Source: Ralstonia pickettii (lineage in GTDB: Bacteria > Pseudomonadota > Gammaproteobacteria > Burkholderiales > Burkholderiaceae). From it: a stretch of DNA of 64,000 nucleotides. A program made the translations under genes and the position numbers. The stretch covers positions 434,001 through 498,000 of the forward strand of contig NZ_CP066772.2 in assembly GCF_016466415.2 (NCBI RefSeq), written 5' to 3'. Numbering within the stretch: position 1 is the stretch's first letter; each line of letters begins with the position of its first letter. This document shows, one piece after another, positions 37,485 through 46,810 of this stretch. Under the pieces are notes generated by a model. That model made no database searches and was not told the origin of the DNA. It was given only the letters and a program-made list of their open reading frames with translations.

Positions 37485-38249
37485 ATGCTGTCAATGCTAG
37501 AGAAAGTTCTGCAGCACAACGGGCTGGTCGCGGCGTTCGCGCTGGTCGGCATCGTCATGGGTCTGTCGATGTGGGTGTCCAAGAAGCTGACGTTCGGGCG
37601 CGTGCACGGCTCGGCCATCGCCATCATGATCGGGCTGGTGCTCGCCTATTGGGGCGGCATGCAGACCGGCGGCGAGCGTGGCCTGGCCGACCTGAAACTG
37701 TTCGGCGGGATCGGTCTGATGGGCGGGGCCATGCTGCGCGACTTCGCGATCGTGGCCACGGCTTTCGAAGTGCAGGTGACCGAGGCGCGCAAGGCCGGCA
37801 TGATCGGCGCCATCTCGCTGCTGCTGGGAACGGTGCTGCCGTTCATCGTCGGCGCCTGCGTTGCCTATGCCTTCGGTTACACCGATCCGGTGAGCGTCAC
37901 CACCATCGGCGCGGGTGCCGTCACGTACATCGTCGGGCCGGTCACCGGAGCGGCGCTCGGCGCCACCTCCGATGTGATGGCGCTGTCGATTGCGACGGGC
38001 CTCGTCAAGGCGATCCTGGTGATGGTCGGCACGCCGTTCGCGGCCAAGGCGCTCGGTCTGAACAACCCGCGCGCGGCCATGGTGTTCGGCGGGTTGGCGG
38101 GTACGGTCAGCGGGGTGTCGGCAGGTCTGGCGGCTACCGACCGACGCCTGGTGCCGTACGGCTCGCTGGTGGCGACGTTCCATACAGGTCTCGGTTGCCT
38201 GCTCGGGCCATCGATCCTGTTCCTGGCCACACAAGCGCTGCTGCGATGA
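37485..38249 (+). CDS. madM: Malonate transporter, large subunit
   Basis: 254 residues with about seven hydrophobic segments (VAAFALVGIVMGLSMWVSKK ... GAVTYIVGPVTGAALGATSD). It partners MadL. The family signature of glycine-rich helices and the conserved WVSKKLTFGRVHGSAIAIM are present. Its stop overlaps the start of mdcG (ATGA), tying transport to carrier-protein maturation. Confidence 0.94.
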   Translation: MLSMLEKVLQHNGLVAAFALVGIVMGLSMWVSKKLTFGRVHGSAIAIMIGLVLAYWGGMQTGGERGLADLKLFGGIGLMGGAMLRDFAIVATAFEVQVTEARKAGMIGAISLLLGTVLPFIVGACVAYAFGYTDPVSVTTIGAGAVTYIVGPVTGAALGATSDVMALSIATGLVKAILVMVGTPFAAKALGLNNPRAAMVFGGLAGTVSGVSAGLAATDRRLVPYGSLVATFHTGLGCLLGPSILFLATQALLR

Positions 38250-38881
38250 CAACCACGCTGCTGCGTGCGCACGATCTGCTGTGGGTATCTGAGACACCCG
38301 TGGCGACGGATGGCGCGCCCTTGCCGGACTGGGCCATCACGGCGTGCCGGCAAGGGGCGCCTGTCGTGGTGCGACGCGCACCGCGCGGCACCGATGGTTC
38401 CGTGCCGGTCGGCCTGCGCGGCGGCGCGCGGCATGAACGCTGCGCAGCAACGGTAGCCGCCAACAGGATCACGCGTGTGGTCTCGCCCGAGGCGCTGGCG
38501 GCCCAAGCGACCTCCATCGCACACGACGCGCCATTCGCGGCGCTGCGCACCTTGCGCGCGCTGGCGCCCGGCCTCAATGCACTCGGCTGGGCGTGGGGGC
38601 CGACGGGCGGCGCCGGCTTTGCGCTCGCCAGCGGCTTGCCGGTGCTGCATGCGGACAGCGATCTCGATCTCGTCGTGCGCATGCCGCGTGCCCCGTCGAC
38701 TGCGCAACGCGATCAGCTCGTCCGCCTGTTCAGCGATACCGAGTGCCGGGTCGATTTGCAGATCGACACCGGCTGCGGCGGCTTCGCGTTACGCGATTGG
38801 CTGGCGTCGCCGCATCAAACGTTGCTCAAGACCGACCACGGCCCCCGGCTCGTCGCAGACCCATGGAGCGACGCGGCATGA
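38246..38881 (+). CDS. mdcG: Phosphoribosyl-dephospho-CoA transferase (MdcG)
   Basis: 211 residues. MdcG is a nucleotidyltransferase-type enzyme that attaches the prosthetic group made by MdcB to Ser25 of MdcC. The metal-binding motif DSDLDLVVR (two aspartates spaced D-x-D) and the third Asp region CRVDLQID are visible. The start overlaps the madM stop and the end overlaps mdcH. Confidence 0.93.
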   Translation: MTTTLLRAHDLLWVSETPVATDGAPLPDWAITACRQGAPVVVRRAPRGTDGSVPVGLRGGARHERCAATVAANRITRVVSPEALAAQATSIAHDAPFAALRTLRALAPGLNALGWAWGPTGGAGFALASGLPVLHADSDLDLVVRMPRAPSTAQRDQLVRLFSDTECRVDLQIDTGCGGFALRDWLASPHQTLLKTDHGPRLVADPWSDAA

Positions 38882-39813
38882 GCATCCTGTTCATGTTTCC
38901 CGGGCAGGGCAGCCAGCGCGCGGGCATGCTGCATGCGCTGCCTGGTGACCCGGCCGTTGCGCAGACGTTGACCGAAGCCGGCGACGTGCTCGGCGTCGAT
39001 CCGCTCACGCTCGACACCGCAGAGGCGTTGCGGTCGACGGTGGCCGTACAGCTTTGTCTCTTGATTGCAGGCGTGGCCGTGGCTCGCACGCTGGCTCGGC
39101 AGGACGCAGGGCCGGACATGGTGGCGGGCCTGTCCATTGGCGCGTGGCCTGCGGCGGTCGTGGCGAGCGTGCTTGATTTCTCCGATGCACTGCGCTTGGT
39201 CCGCCTGCGGGGCCAACTGATGGAAGACGCGTATCCAAGCGGCTACGGCATGGCCGTCACGGCGGGGCTGACCGAACCCGAAGTCGCCGCCATCGTTGCG
39301 CAGGTCAACTCGGCGGCCACGCCAGCCTATGTCGCCAACCTGAACGCGGAACGGCAGATTGTCGTGGCGGGCAGCGATGCGGCGCTCACGCAAGTCATGG
39401 CGCGCGCGCAAGCGGCGGGCGCATCCACGGCAACGCGGCTGTGCATGGCAGTGCCGTCGCACTGCCCGCTGCTTGGCGCACAGGCCGGCGAGTTGGCGAC
39501 CGCTGCCGCAAAGGTCACGGCCCACGCGCCGCAACTCACCTACGTCAGCAGCAGTCGCGCGCGGGCGCTATTCCGCGCGAACCTCATCGTTGAAGACCTG
39601 GCGTGGAACATGGCGCGACCGGTGTTGTGGCATGACACGCTGCGGCATGCGCTGGAACGCGGCGCACGCATGGCGGTGGAGGTGCCGGGCGGCGGCACGC
39701 TGGCGCGTCTGGCGCAAGGTGTGTTTGCGGACGGTGCGGTGCTGGATGCAGGCGCCGGGCGGGATGCGGTGCGGGTGCGGATACAGCGACAGCGCCGCGG
39801 GGACGGCCTTTGA
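38878..39813 (+). CDS. mdcH: Malonyl-CoA:ACP transacylase of malonate decarboxylase (MdcH)
   Basis: 311 residues of the FabD-like acyltransferase fold. The nucleophile Ser is in GLSIGAW and the partner His in VPSHCPLL; the N-terminal FPGQGSQRAGML is diagnostic. It primes the malonylated carrier protein from malonyl-CoA so that the decarboxylase cycle can start. The ATG at 38878 overlaps mdcG by four bases. It is the last gene of the mdc/mad operon. Confidence 0.94.
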   Translation: MSILFMFPGQGSQRAGMLHALPGDPAVAQTLTEAGDVLGVDPLTLDTAEALRSTVAVQLCLLIAGVAVARTLARQDAGPDMVAGLSIGAWPAAVVASVLDFSDALRLVRLRGQLMEDAYPSGYGMAVTAGLTEPEVAAIVAQVNSAATPAYVANLNAERQIVVAGSDAALTQVMARAQAAGASTATRLCMAVPSHCPLLGAQAGELATAAAKVTAHAPQLTYVSSSRARALFRANLIVEDLAWNMARPVLWHDTLRHALERGARMAVEVPGGGTLARLAQGVFADGAVLDAGAGRDAVRVRIQRQRRGDGL

Positions 39814-39877
39814 ATTATCTGGGTCATGGACTTTTCAGCGGCATTCCGGCATCGTTGCGCGCCACATTTCATCGCTC

Positions 39878-40387
39878 GTGAGAGGTCCCGAATTGCGCGT
39901 CCTGTGCATTGCCGCCATCGCCACCTTGTTCGCCACCTCCGCGTTGGCGGCCACCACGGAAACCGCCGAAGAAGAACTCGCAAGCTGGTACTACGTCGCA
40001 CAGTCATTGACTTACGGCGGCTACGAAACCGAAGGCCTGAGCTTTTACGCCAACTGCGAGTACGAGCGGCTCTCCGTTGCGGTATCCACGAGTGGGCAAT
40101 CGGAGCACAACGGAACAGCCCTCCGCATCCAATTCGCTTCCGGCCCTCTTCGTTTAGCGATCCCGGCGCGCCTTGAAGTGTCCGACATGGAAGCGTATGC
40201 CGTGGGTGACGTGAAGTCGCGGGCGCGCTTCTACGCGTTGTTCCATACAGGCACCCCAATCACGGTCAAAGTGACCGGCGCAGACCCGCAGCCTCTGCAG
40301 CTTCTGCAGCTCTCACCGCGAAACGCCGACACCGGTGCCCGCCAGCTTGAAGCGGTTTGCCCGGTGTCGCGCAGAACGGATCAATAA
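39878..40387 (+). CDS. Putative exported protein of unknown function
   Basis: About 169 residues. A signal peptide is evident (LRVLCIAAIATLFATSALA, cleavage after ALA), so the mature protein is periplasmic or secreted. The mature part has two cysteines (YANCEYERL and LEAVCPVS) that could form a disulphide. The start is uncertain: the GTG at 39878 or the TTG at 39893 both precede the hydrophobic core and neither has a good ribosome site. A strong terminator follows. I recognise no family. Confidence 0.6.
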   Translation: MRGPELRVLCIAAIATLFATSALAATTETAEEELASWYYVAQSLTYGGYETEGLSFYANCEYERLSVAVSTSGQSEHNGTALRIQFASGPLRLAIPARLEVSDMEAYAVGDVKSRARFYALFHTGTPITVKVTGADPQPLQLLQLSPRNADTGARQLEAVCPVSRRTDQ

Positions 40388-40416
40388 AAAACGGGGCACA
40401 TGGCCCCGTTTTTTTT
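40386..40416. terminator. Bidirectional rho-independent terminator
   Basis: ACGGGGC / GCCCCGT arms around a five-base loop, preceded by A-rich and followed by a run of eight T residues. It sits between the exported-protein gene and the convergent prfC, and can serve both strands. Confidence 0.9.
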
Positions 40417-40429
40417 GGCTGCTCGCCGC

Positions 40430-42025
40430 TTAGACGATTTCCCGTGTTTCCATGAACTGGATGTCCGGAAAGCGCTCCTGCGTCAGGCGCAGGTTCACCT
40501 GGCTCGGTGCCAGGTACACGTAGTCGCCCGCACCATCCAGGGCCACGTTGTGGCCGGCCTTGTCGATCAGCTTGTCGATATCTTCCTGCTTGCCGCGCAG
40601 CCAGCGAGCCGTGGAGCACTCGTGCGGTTCGAAGATGGCATCGACGCCGTACTCGTGCTCCAGGCGGTGCGCCACCACGTCGAACTGCAGGATACCGACG
40701 GCGCCCAATACCAGGTCGTTCGACGCCAGCGGACGGAACATCTGCGTGGCGCCTTCTTCGGCCAGTTGCTGCAAACCCTTCTGCAACTGCTTCAGACGCA
40801 GCGGATTGTTCAGGCGCGCGCGACGGAAGAACTCCGGCGCAAACGACGGGATGCCCGTGAACTTGAGCGCCTCGCCTTCCGTGAAGGCATCACCCAAGCG
40901 GATCGTGCCGTGGTTGGGCACGCCGATGATGTCGCCGGCGAAGGCCTCTTCCGTGGTGTTGCGGTCCTGCGCCATGAACGTGATGGCGTTGTTGATGGCG
41001 ACCGTCTTGCCGGTCGACACCTGCAGCAGCTTCATGCCGCGCTCGAAGCGGCCCGAGCACACGCGCACAAACGCGATGCGGTCACGGTGCTTCGGGTCCA
41101 TGTTGGCCTGGATCTTGAAGACGAAGCCGGTGAACTTCTCTTCCATCGGCTTGACTTCGCGGGTTTCGGTGGGTCGCGCCAGCGGCTCGGGCGACTGGTC
41201 GACCAGTGCATCGAGCAGCGACTGCACGCCGAAGTTGTTCACTGCCGAACCGAAATACACCGGGCATTGCTTGCCGGCCAGGAACGCCTCTTTGTCGAAC
41301 GTGTGCGATGCGCCGCGCACGAGTTCGATGTCGATGCGCAGTTCTTCCGCTTGCGAGCCCAGCACGCGATCCAGCTCCGGGTTATCCAGACCCTGGATCA
41401 ACCCGGCAGTGGCGCCCTTCTCGCTGTCGGCGTTCGGGTCGAACAGCTGCACCGTGTCGTTCACCAGGTGATATACGCCCTTGAACGACTTGCCCATGCC
41501 GATGGGCCACGTCATCGGCGCGCACTGGATCTGCAGCACGCTTTCGATTTCATCGAGCAGCTCGATGGGCGCACGGCCTTCGCGGTCGAGCTTGTTGATG
41601 AACGTGAGGATGGGCGTGCTGCGCAGCCGGCAGACGTTGAGCAGCTTGATGGTCTGCGCTTCCACGCCGTTGACGGAGTCGATCACCATCACCGCGGAGT
41701 CGACGGCCGTGAGCGTGCGGTACGTGTCTTCCGAGAAGTCTTCGTGGCCCGGGGTGTCGAGCAGGTTGACGATGTAGTCGCCGCCTTCGTTCCGGTACGG
41801 GAATTGCATCACCGAGGACGTGACGGAGATGCCGCGCTGCTTTTCCATCTCCATCCAGTCGGAGGTGGCGTGGCGGTTGGCTTTACGTGCGCGCACGGCG
41901 CCGGCCATCTGGATGGCGCCGCCGAACCACAGCAGCTTCTCGGTCAGGGTGGTTTTACCCGCGTCCGGGTGGGCAATGATGGCGAACGTCCGGCGGCGCC
42001 GGATCTCCTGCTGCAGCGTACTCAC
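40430..42025 (-). CDS. prfC: Peptide chain release factor 3 (GTPase)
   Basis: About 531 residues. The GTPase motifs are intact: [17 protein letters not shown] (G1), RGISVTSSV (G2), [14 protein letters not shown] (G3), [10 protein letters not shown] (G4). RF3 recycles RF1 and RF2 from the ribosome after termination. The start is uncertain: the GTG at 42025 gives the usual N-terminus ([20 protein letters not shown]), whereas an ATG at 42073 adds 16 atypical residues. A prfC gene on a secondary replicon is compatible with chromosome 2 rather than a dispensable plasmid. Confidence 0.96.
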   Translation of the reverse strand: MSTLQQEIRRRRTFAIIAHPDAGKTTLTEKLLWFGGAIQMAGAVRARKANRHATSDWMEMEKQRGISVTSSVMQFPYRNEGGDYIVNLLDTPGHEDFSEDTYRTLTAVDSAVMVIDSVNGVEAQTIKLLNVCRLRSTPILTFINKLDREGRAPIELLDEIESVLQIQCAPMTWPIGMGKSFKGVYHLVNDTVQLFDPNADSEKGATAGLIQGLDNPELDRVLGSQAEELRIDIELVRGASHTFDKEAFLAGKQCPVYFGSAVNNFGVQSLLDALVDQSPEPLARPTETREVKPMEEKFTGFVFKIQANMDPKHRDRIAFVRVCSGRFERGMKLLQVSTGKTVAINNAITFMAQDRNTTEEAFAGDIIGVPNHGTIRLGDAFTEGEALKFTGIPSFAPEFFRRARLNNPLRLKQLQKGLQQLAEEGATQMFRPLASNDLVLGAVGILQFDVVAHRLEHEYGVDAIFEPHECSTARWLRGKQEDIDKLIDKAGHNVALDGAGDYVYLAPSQVNLRLTQERFPDIQFMETREIV

Positions 42026-42395
42026 GGGCAAAAACCGAAAGGGAAGGAGTGAAAAATGCGGATGGTTGCGCACGTGGTCGGTGCGCTGGCTGGCGGGTAT
42101 CCCGGCGGCCGATGGACTGCCCGAACGGCGTTGTCAATCCGGGGCAGCCGAGATTGTACGCGATCGGCGCCCCGGCTTAGGATCAACTGACCCGGGCCGC
42201 AAGCGCGGGAAACTCCCTAGGAACCGTCCCCCGGACGGACGAGACCAACCCGTTGTGGGAATGCACTGACAACCCTTTCGGAGCCGGTGTTATCGAAGTT
42301 GTCATGAAGCTCCCGTATTGTGGAGTCCGTCGCGAAACCCGCCTTTGGGTACGCCGCGATATTTGAAGAAGCAAAGAAGCAAGGAGTCCAACATC

Positions 42396-42623
42396 GTGCG
42401 TAGTCGAATCCCTGTCGATCCGGCAGTGCAACGCATCATCGAGACCACCCGCAAGGCGTGGCAACTCGACGAGCAAAGCGTGCGCGCGGCGCGTCAGCAG
42501 CGTGCCGCCAATCGCCGCAAACGGATCAAGGCCCTGCCGCAGGACAGCCTGCAGGCACTCGCCGCACTCGCCCTGCAAGCTGAAATCTGGGCCGTGCGCA
42601 AGACCGTGGTGACGGTCGGCTAG
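42396..42623 (+). CDS. Small conserved-looking hypothetical protein
   Basis: About 75 residues starting at the GTG at 42396, with AAGGAG nine bases upstream. The sequence is highly basic in the middle (RAARQQRAANRRKRIKAL) and predicted helical. A rho-independent terminator follows directly, supporting a real transcription unit. I cannot assign a function. Confidence 0.6.
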   Translation: MRSRIPVDPAVQRIIETTRKAWQLDEQSVRAARQQRAANRRKRIKALPQDSLQALAALALQAEIWAVRKTVVTVG

Positions 42624-42646
42624 CCGCGCAGTTCCTCACCGTGTCG

Positions 42647-42674
42647 AGGGCCACAGTCGTGGCCCTTTTCTTTT
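42647..42674 (+). terminator. Rho-independent terminator
   Basis: AGGGCCAC / GTGGCCCT arms (42647-42654, 42659-42666), a four-base loop and a following T-rich TTTCTTTT. It ends the small-protein gene upstream. Confidence 0.9.
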
Positions 42675-42692
42675 GGCATCGCGCAACGTCTG

Positions 42693-42708
42693 GGGCATGA
42701 CGGTTGCT
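42693..42708 (+). promoter_or_regulatory. Candidate sigma-54 (-24/-12) promoter
   Basis: GGGCATGACGGTTGCT has the GG-N10-GC spacing and matches the consensus TGGCACG-N4-TTGCW except at two positions. The expected start point is about 27 nt before the ATG at 42747. Confidence 0.55.
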
Positions 42709-42746
42709 TGCTACGAGAGTGACGTTACCCAGCTCAGGAGGCCCAG

Positions 42747-43070
42747 ATGACCGAACTGAACCCGAAGTCGCCCGGTAGCAATGGCACAAACGGCACGAAC
42801 GGCGCCCACGGTGCGACCGTCACCACGCTGCATCCGCAGATCGACCACACCGCGCAGCGCGTGAAAGATGCGACGGCGGAGGGGATCGACCGGCTCGCGA
42901 GCGTCCTTTCCACCGCGCTTACGCAATTCGACAGACGCACTGAACAGTTGAAGAACCTGCATGCGAATGTCTCGGAGCAGGCGAGCGGCTCCGTGCGTCA
43001 GCATCCGGTCATTACGATCGGCCTCGCTTTTGTGGCGGGGATGCTGCTGGAGCAGTTGACGCGGGATTGA
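42747..43070 (+). CDS. YqjD/ElaB-like (DUF883-type) membrane-anchored protein
   Basis: 107 residues: an Asn/Gly-rich N-terminus, an amphipathic helical middle (AQRVKDATAEGIDRLASVLS ... LKNLHANVSEQASGSVRQHP) and a C-terminal membrane helix (VITIGLAFVAGMLLEQL). This is the layout of the stress-induced, ribosome-binding inner-membrane proteins YqjD/ElaB. A strong sigma-54 promoter candidate lies just upstream, and a paralogue-like gene is at 44220-44525. Confidence 0.75.
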   Translation: MTELNPKSPGSNGTNGTNGAHGATVTTLHPQIDHTAQRVKDATAEGIDRLASVLSTALTQFDRRTEQLKNLHANVSEQASGSVRQHPVITIGLAFVAGMLLEQLTRD

Positions 43071-43086
43071 GCGCTGAGCGGGCGTG

Positions 43087-44100
43087 TCAGCGCCCGTCGC
43101 GTGGGGCGCTGGCGCTGCCGCCTGTGGTTGTTGTTCCATTAGACAGGTTGGCCGCCAGCGTCGGGTTGAGCAACGCCGCCTGCGAGGCGGCGCGGGCCCG
43201 GCCAGCGGCTTCGTACTGCCGGCTGCCGAACTGCAGCGCATATTGCCGCGTGACGAGCGCGCCAAAGAAGAAGATCTGCGCCGAGTAGTAAATCCACAGC
43301 ATCAGCGCCACCACCGAGCCCGCCGCTCCGTACGACGATGCGACGGCGCTGTTGCCGAGATACAGGCCGATGAGGTGCTTGCCAAGTGTGAAGAGCAGCG
43401 CCGTCACCACCGCGCCCAGGGCGACGTCGCGCCACGCCACGCGCGTTTCCGGCAGCATTTTGAAGATGGTGCCGAACAACAGTGCCACGACCGCAAATGA
43501 AAACGCCGACGACAGCACCTGGGCCGCAGCCAGCGCAATGCTTGACGTCGAGCCGGACCACAGCGCGCCCCAGAAACGCTCCACCACCGCCAACGCCGCG
43601 TTGACGGTGAGCGACACCAGCAGCAGAAACGCCAACACCAGGATCAAGCTGAATGACAGAAGGCGTGAACGCAGCAAGCCCCACATGCCGGGCTGCTGGC
43701 GCGAGGGCACTTCCCAAAGCTCGTCGAGGCTGTCTTTGAGTTCGGAGAACGCGGTCGTGGCGCCCGCCAGCAACAGCACGACCGCTGTGACTGCCGCGAA
43801 TAGGCCACTGCCGGAGCGCCGGGTCGCGGCAAGCACGGCTTCCACTGCAGACGCGCCCTGCGCGCCTACCAATCCTTCGATCTGCCCGAAGATTTCACCC
43901 CGGGCGGCCTGTTCACCGAAGAACAAGCCCGCGATCGAGATGACAAGCACCAGCACCGGTGCCATCGAGAACAGCGTGTAGAACGACAACGCAGCGCCCT
44001 TGCTCGCGGCGCGATGCGCAGACCATTGCTGCACTGCCCCGATCAGCACCTGGGCAGATCGCTTGAGCAGGGCGCGGTCGAAGCAGGCAGCCAGGCGCAT
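43087..44100 (-). CDS. YihY/UPF0761-family inner-membrane protein
   Basis: 337 residues with about six membrane helices (ALSFYTLFSMAPVLVLVISI, LFAAVTAVVLLLAGATTAFS). The family was once labelled ribonuclease BN, but it is an integral membrane protein without demonstrated nuclease activity. The conserved YGAAGSVVALMLWIYYSAQI is present. It is last in a run of three minus-strand genes with a DUF1328 and a YqjD-like protein, probably one envelope-stress unit. Confidence 0.9.
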   Translation of the reverse strand: MRLAACFDRALLKRSAQVLIGAVQQWSAHRAASKGAALSFYTLFSMAPVLVLVISIAGLFFGEQAARGEIFGQIEGLVGAQGASAVEAVLAATRRSGSGLFAAVTAVVLLLAGATTAFSELKDSLDELWEVPSRQQPGMWGLLRSRLLSFSLILVLAFLLLVSLTVNAALAVVERFWGALWSGSTSSIALAAAQVLSSAFSFAVVALLFGTIFKMLPETRVAWRDVALGAVVTALLFTLGKHLIGLYLGNSAVASSYGAAGSVVALMLWIYYSAQIFFFGALVTRQYALQFGSRQYEAAGRARAASQAALLNPTLAANLSNGTTTTGGSASAPRDGR

Positions 44101-44219
44101 GGATGTTCCTTACAAAGCGACGCGGCCGGCGCAGTGCCGGCCTGGACCTCGAGCCTAGTCAGCGCACGGCGCGCGCGCAAGCACGCCACCGTGGCCGCCA
44201 TGAAGGAAGGCTTTCGCCC

Positions 44220-44525
44220 TCAATCGTTGCTGCGCCCCAGCAACCGGCTGATCAGAAAGCCGGCACCGAACGCCAGGCCGATCGTCGCGAGCGGATACGA
44301 ATGCATGCATTCGGCCGCGTTGCTCATCAGCCGCTGCTGGGAAGCGCGCAACTGCTCGCGCTTGGCAGCCGCTTCGTCGAGCGCGGAAGCCGCAGCGTCC
44401 GCGGTGCGATCGATGGCCTGCGCCGTGGTCGCCTTCACACGCTCGGCGGCCTGCTCCACGTCGCTGCGGATGAGGTTGCCGTTGGCATCGGATTTGGGGA
44501 AAGGATTGGTTTGAGACGGTTCCAT
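44220..44525 (-). CDS. YqjD/ElaB-like membrane-anchored protein
   Basis: 101 residues with an amphipathic helical body (SDVEQAAERVKATTAQAIDR ... REQLRASQQRLMSNAAECMH) and a C-terminal hydrophobic helix ending in an Arg motif (LATIGLAFGAGFLISRLLGR). It resembles the protein at 42747-43070 in its tail. It lies 69 bp after the DUF1328 gene and 119 bp before the YihY gene on the same strand. Confidence 0.78.
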   Translation of the reverse strand: MEPSQTNPFPKSDANGNLIRSDVEQAAERVKATTAQAIDRTADAAASALDEAAAKREQLRASQQRLMSNAAECMHSYPLATIGLAFGAGFLISRLLGRSND

Positions 44526-44594
44526 CAGTCAGCGCTCCTGGAGTTGCATGGCGTCGTGAGAGCCGGGTTGAAAGCTGTGCGCATCATCCCGGCG

Positions 44595-44762
44595 TCATCC
44601 TCTGCCCGCGACCAGGCCCCAGATGAGGCTGACCACAAACAGCACCACGAAAATCATGAACAGAATCTTGGCGATGCTCGCTGCGCCGGCAGCGATGCCG
44701 CCAAACCCGAGCACGGCCGCAATCAGGGCGATGATGAAAAAGATGACTGCATAACGCAGCAT
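44595..44762 (-). CDS. DUF1328 / UPF0391 (YtjA-like) small membrane protein
   Basis: Only 55 residues: [20 protein letters not shown], then [20 protein letters not shown] and a final helix ending AGRG. Two membrane helices match the UPF0391 family almost end to end. An AGGAGGT ribosome site lies seven bases upstream of the ATG. A candidate sigma-54 promoter at 44822-44837 should drive it and perhaps the two genes downstream. Confidence 0.92.
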   Translation of the reverse strand: MLRYAVIFFIIALIAAVLGFGGIAAGAASIAKILFMIFVVLFVVSLIWGLVAGRG

Positions 44763-44821
44763 GGTGACCTCCTGTGCAGTTGAGTGAGCTTGCCGCCATG
44801 GGGCGGATACCCCACGGGATC

Positions 44822-44837
44822 AGCAAGCCGCGTACCG
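44822..44837 (-). promoter_or_regulatory. Candidate sigma-54 promoter of the DUF1328 unit
   Basis: Minus strand CGGTACGCGGCTTGCT: GG-N10-GC spacing, -24 element GGTACG and a perfect TTGCT -12 element. The predicted start is about 49 nt upstream of the ATG at 44762. It is located in the gap after the activator gene. Confidence 0.55.
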
Positions 44838-44852
44838 CGCCAGGAACTCCGG

Positions 44853-46271
44853 TTATGCCTCGGTGGCATGCGCGCGGCCGGAGCCCGCACTGTTGCTGGT
44901 GTTATTGCCCTCGCCAACGTCCTCGGCAGAGCTGCTGCCGTATTCCTCCAGCCGGTTGTAAAGCGTCTTCAGGCTGATACCAAGCAGCTCAGCCGCCCGC
45001 TTTTTCACACCCCCGCACTGCTCCAGCGTGGCAAGAATGATCTTCTTGTCGGCGCTTGCCAGCGATGTGCCAACCGGAATCGTCAGCGTGGAACCGGACG
45101 AGGTCTGCGTGCTCGACACCTGCAGCGGCACGTTCGCGGTATCGATGCCGGCTTCGTCCGACAGGATGTACGCGCGTTGCACGTAATTGCGCAGTTCGCG
45201 CACATTGCCCGGCCAGTGATAGCCGCGCAGCGTCTCCATGGCCGGCGGCAGGAATGCCTTCTTGGTATTGCTCTGCGCGTTGAGCTGGTCGAGGAAATGC
45301 TGGGCCAGCAGTTCGACATCCTTGCCGCGCTCGCGCAGCGGCGGCAGTTGCAGCGGAAACACGTTCAGGCGGTGATACAGGTCGGCGCGCAGCTTGCCGT
45401 CTGCCACGGCTTCTTCGGGGTCGCGGTTGGTGGCGGCAATCACGCGCACATCGGAATCGATCTCGCGGTTGGTGCCCACGCGCATGAACACGCCGGTTTC
45501 CAGCACGCGCAGCAGTTTGACCTGCAGTTCGATCGGCATCTCGGTAATTTCATCGAGGAACAGCGTGCCGCCGTTGGCGCGTTCGAAGTAGCCCTTGTGC
45601 TGGCGGTCCGCGCCGGTGAAGCTGCCACGCTCGTGGCCAAACATTTCCGACTCGATCAGGTTGGGCGAGATGGCGCCGCAGTTGACCGGCAGGAACGGTT
45701 GCTTGCGGCGCAGGCTGAGGTCGTGAATGGTCTGGGCGGCCAACTCCTTCCCGGTACCCGACTCGCCGATCAGCAGCACAGTCGCCTCGGTGGGCGCGAC
45801 GCGGCTGACCTGGTCATACAGCGTCTGCATCGCCGTCGAGTTGCCGAGCATCTGGCCGAACAGGCCCAGGCGCCGCAGCTCGCCGCGCAGGTTGCCGATT
45901 TCCGCTTTGAGATCGCCGGGGCGCGGAATGCGCGCCAGTACGGATTTCAACCGTTGGAAGTTGACCGGCTTGACGAGGTAGTCGGCCGCCCCCATGCGCA
46001 GCGCCTCGACGGCGGTTTCCACGCTGGCATGCCCCGTCATGACGATGATCTCGGTACCCGAGTGCGACGGGATGTCTTCCATCAGGTCCATGCCGTTGCC
46101 GTCAGGCAGGACAAGATCGATCAACACGGCATCGGGGCTGTGACGCGACATCTGAATGCGCGCATCGCGCAGCGACCCGGCCAGCGCGGTGGTGAAGCCC
46201 TCGGCACCCACCAGCTCGCCCAGAGCAGCGCGTGCGTTGGCATCGTCTTCGACAATCAGGATATGTGGCAT
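44853..46271 (-). CDS. NtrC-type sigma-54 activator (REC-AAA+-Fis HTH)
   Basis: 472 residues. Receiver domain ([13 protein letters not shown]; acceptor D52 in [12 protein letters not shown]), AAA+ domain with Walker A GESGTGKE (169-176), the sigma-54 contact loop GSFTGA (216-221, usual form GAFTGA), Walker [10 protein letters not shown], and a C-terminal Fis-type helix-turn-helix ([20 protein letters not shown]). No kinase gene is adjacent. A sigma-54-like promoter precedes it (46354-46369), so it may be autoregulated. The next activator gene and rpoN are 0.5 and 2.6 kb away. Confidence 0.94.
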   Translation of the reverse strand: MPHILIVEDDANARAALGELVGAEGFTTALAGSLRDARIQMSRHSPDAVLIDLVLPDGNGMDLMEDIPSHSGTEIIVMTGHASVETAVEALRMGAADYLVKPVNFQRLKSVLARIPRPGDLKAEIGNLRGELRRLGLFGQMLGNSTAMQTLYDQVSRVAPTEATVLLIGESGTGKELAAQTIHDLSLRRKQPFLPVNCGAISPNLIESEMFGHERGSFTGADRQHKGYFERANGGTLFLDEITEMPIELQVKLLRVLETGVFMRVGTNREIDSDVRVIAATNRDPEEAVADGKLRADLYHRLNVFPLQLPPLRERGKDVELLAQHFLDQLNAQSNTKKAFLPPAMETLRGYHWPGNVRELRNYVQRAYILSDEAGIDTANVPLQVSSTQTSSGSTLTIPVGTSLASADKKIILATLEQCGGVKKRAAELLGISLKTLYNRLEEYGSSSAEDVGEGNNTSNSAGSGRAHATEA

Positions 46272-46353
46272 CTCAATGTGGTTGGATGAGCCGGCAGGTG
46301 CCGGCGGTCATGCATGGCGCAACGGTACGCTTGGCAGCAGAACCGGCGGCAGC

Positions 46354-46369
46354 TGCAAAAAGTATTCCA
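46354..46369 (-). promoter_or_regulatory. Candidate sigma-54 promoter of the NtrC-type activator
   Basis: Minus strand TGGAATACTTTTTGCA: perfect TGG and TTGCA with N10 spacing between GG and GC. The predicted start is about 70 nt before the ATG at 46271. Confidence 0.55.
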
Positions 46370-46810
46370 TCTAATACACCCCCGGACATCGCACGGGCAC
46401 ACCCACGTCGACGATATGGACGCTGGTAATTTTTACACGCACGCGTGCAAGAAATGGATCGAATACATCACTCCAGGGCGGACCGCTGGAACTACGCAGA
46501 AGTCAGCATAGTTGAGAAGGCCAGCGCTTCGCCACCTGCGGGCGGAAATGGTCACCGTACGTCGCATGGCCATGTGAAACCCGCGCGGCATCTGCGTCTC
46601 GGGCCCGTTTCTTGTCAGCGTTTGACCGACAGGATGGAAGAAACGTCAGCGCATGCCCGACATACAACGCGCTTGTGCGGCCCTGATAATGGCTCAACTT
46701 TTCAACACAATGTGACGGGATGACGACGTACCCAGCCTTCCGGAGACTGCATCGCTGAAGATGCAGCCGCTCGCCAGGACGTCCCCGTCGCGATCAACCA
46801 CGAGGGAGCC
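46370..46810. other. Divergent intergenic region between the two activator genes
   Basis: About 440 bp without a convincing gene. It should hold the promoter of the plus-strand activator, but I find no good -24/-12 site facing right. A TGGC-N8-TTTC sequence near 46690 lacks the essential GC. Confidence 0.4.

Noticed and set aside
44101-44219. Sigma-54-like site before the YihY gene (CGGTGGCGTGCTTGCG on the minus strand)
   Set aside because: Spacing fits but most -24 positions mismatch, and the gene can be read from the DUF1328 promoter upstream.
46680-46700. TGGCTCAACTTTTCAA as a sigma-54 promoter for the plus-strand activator
   Set aside because: The essential GC of the -12 element is CA.
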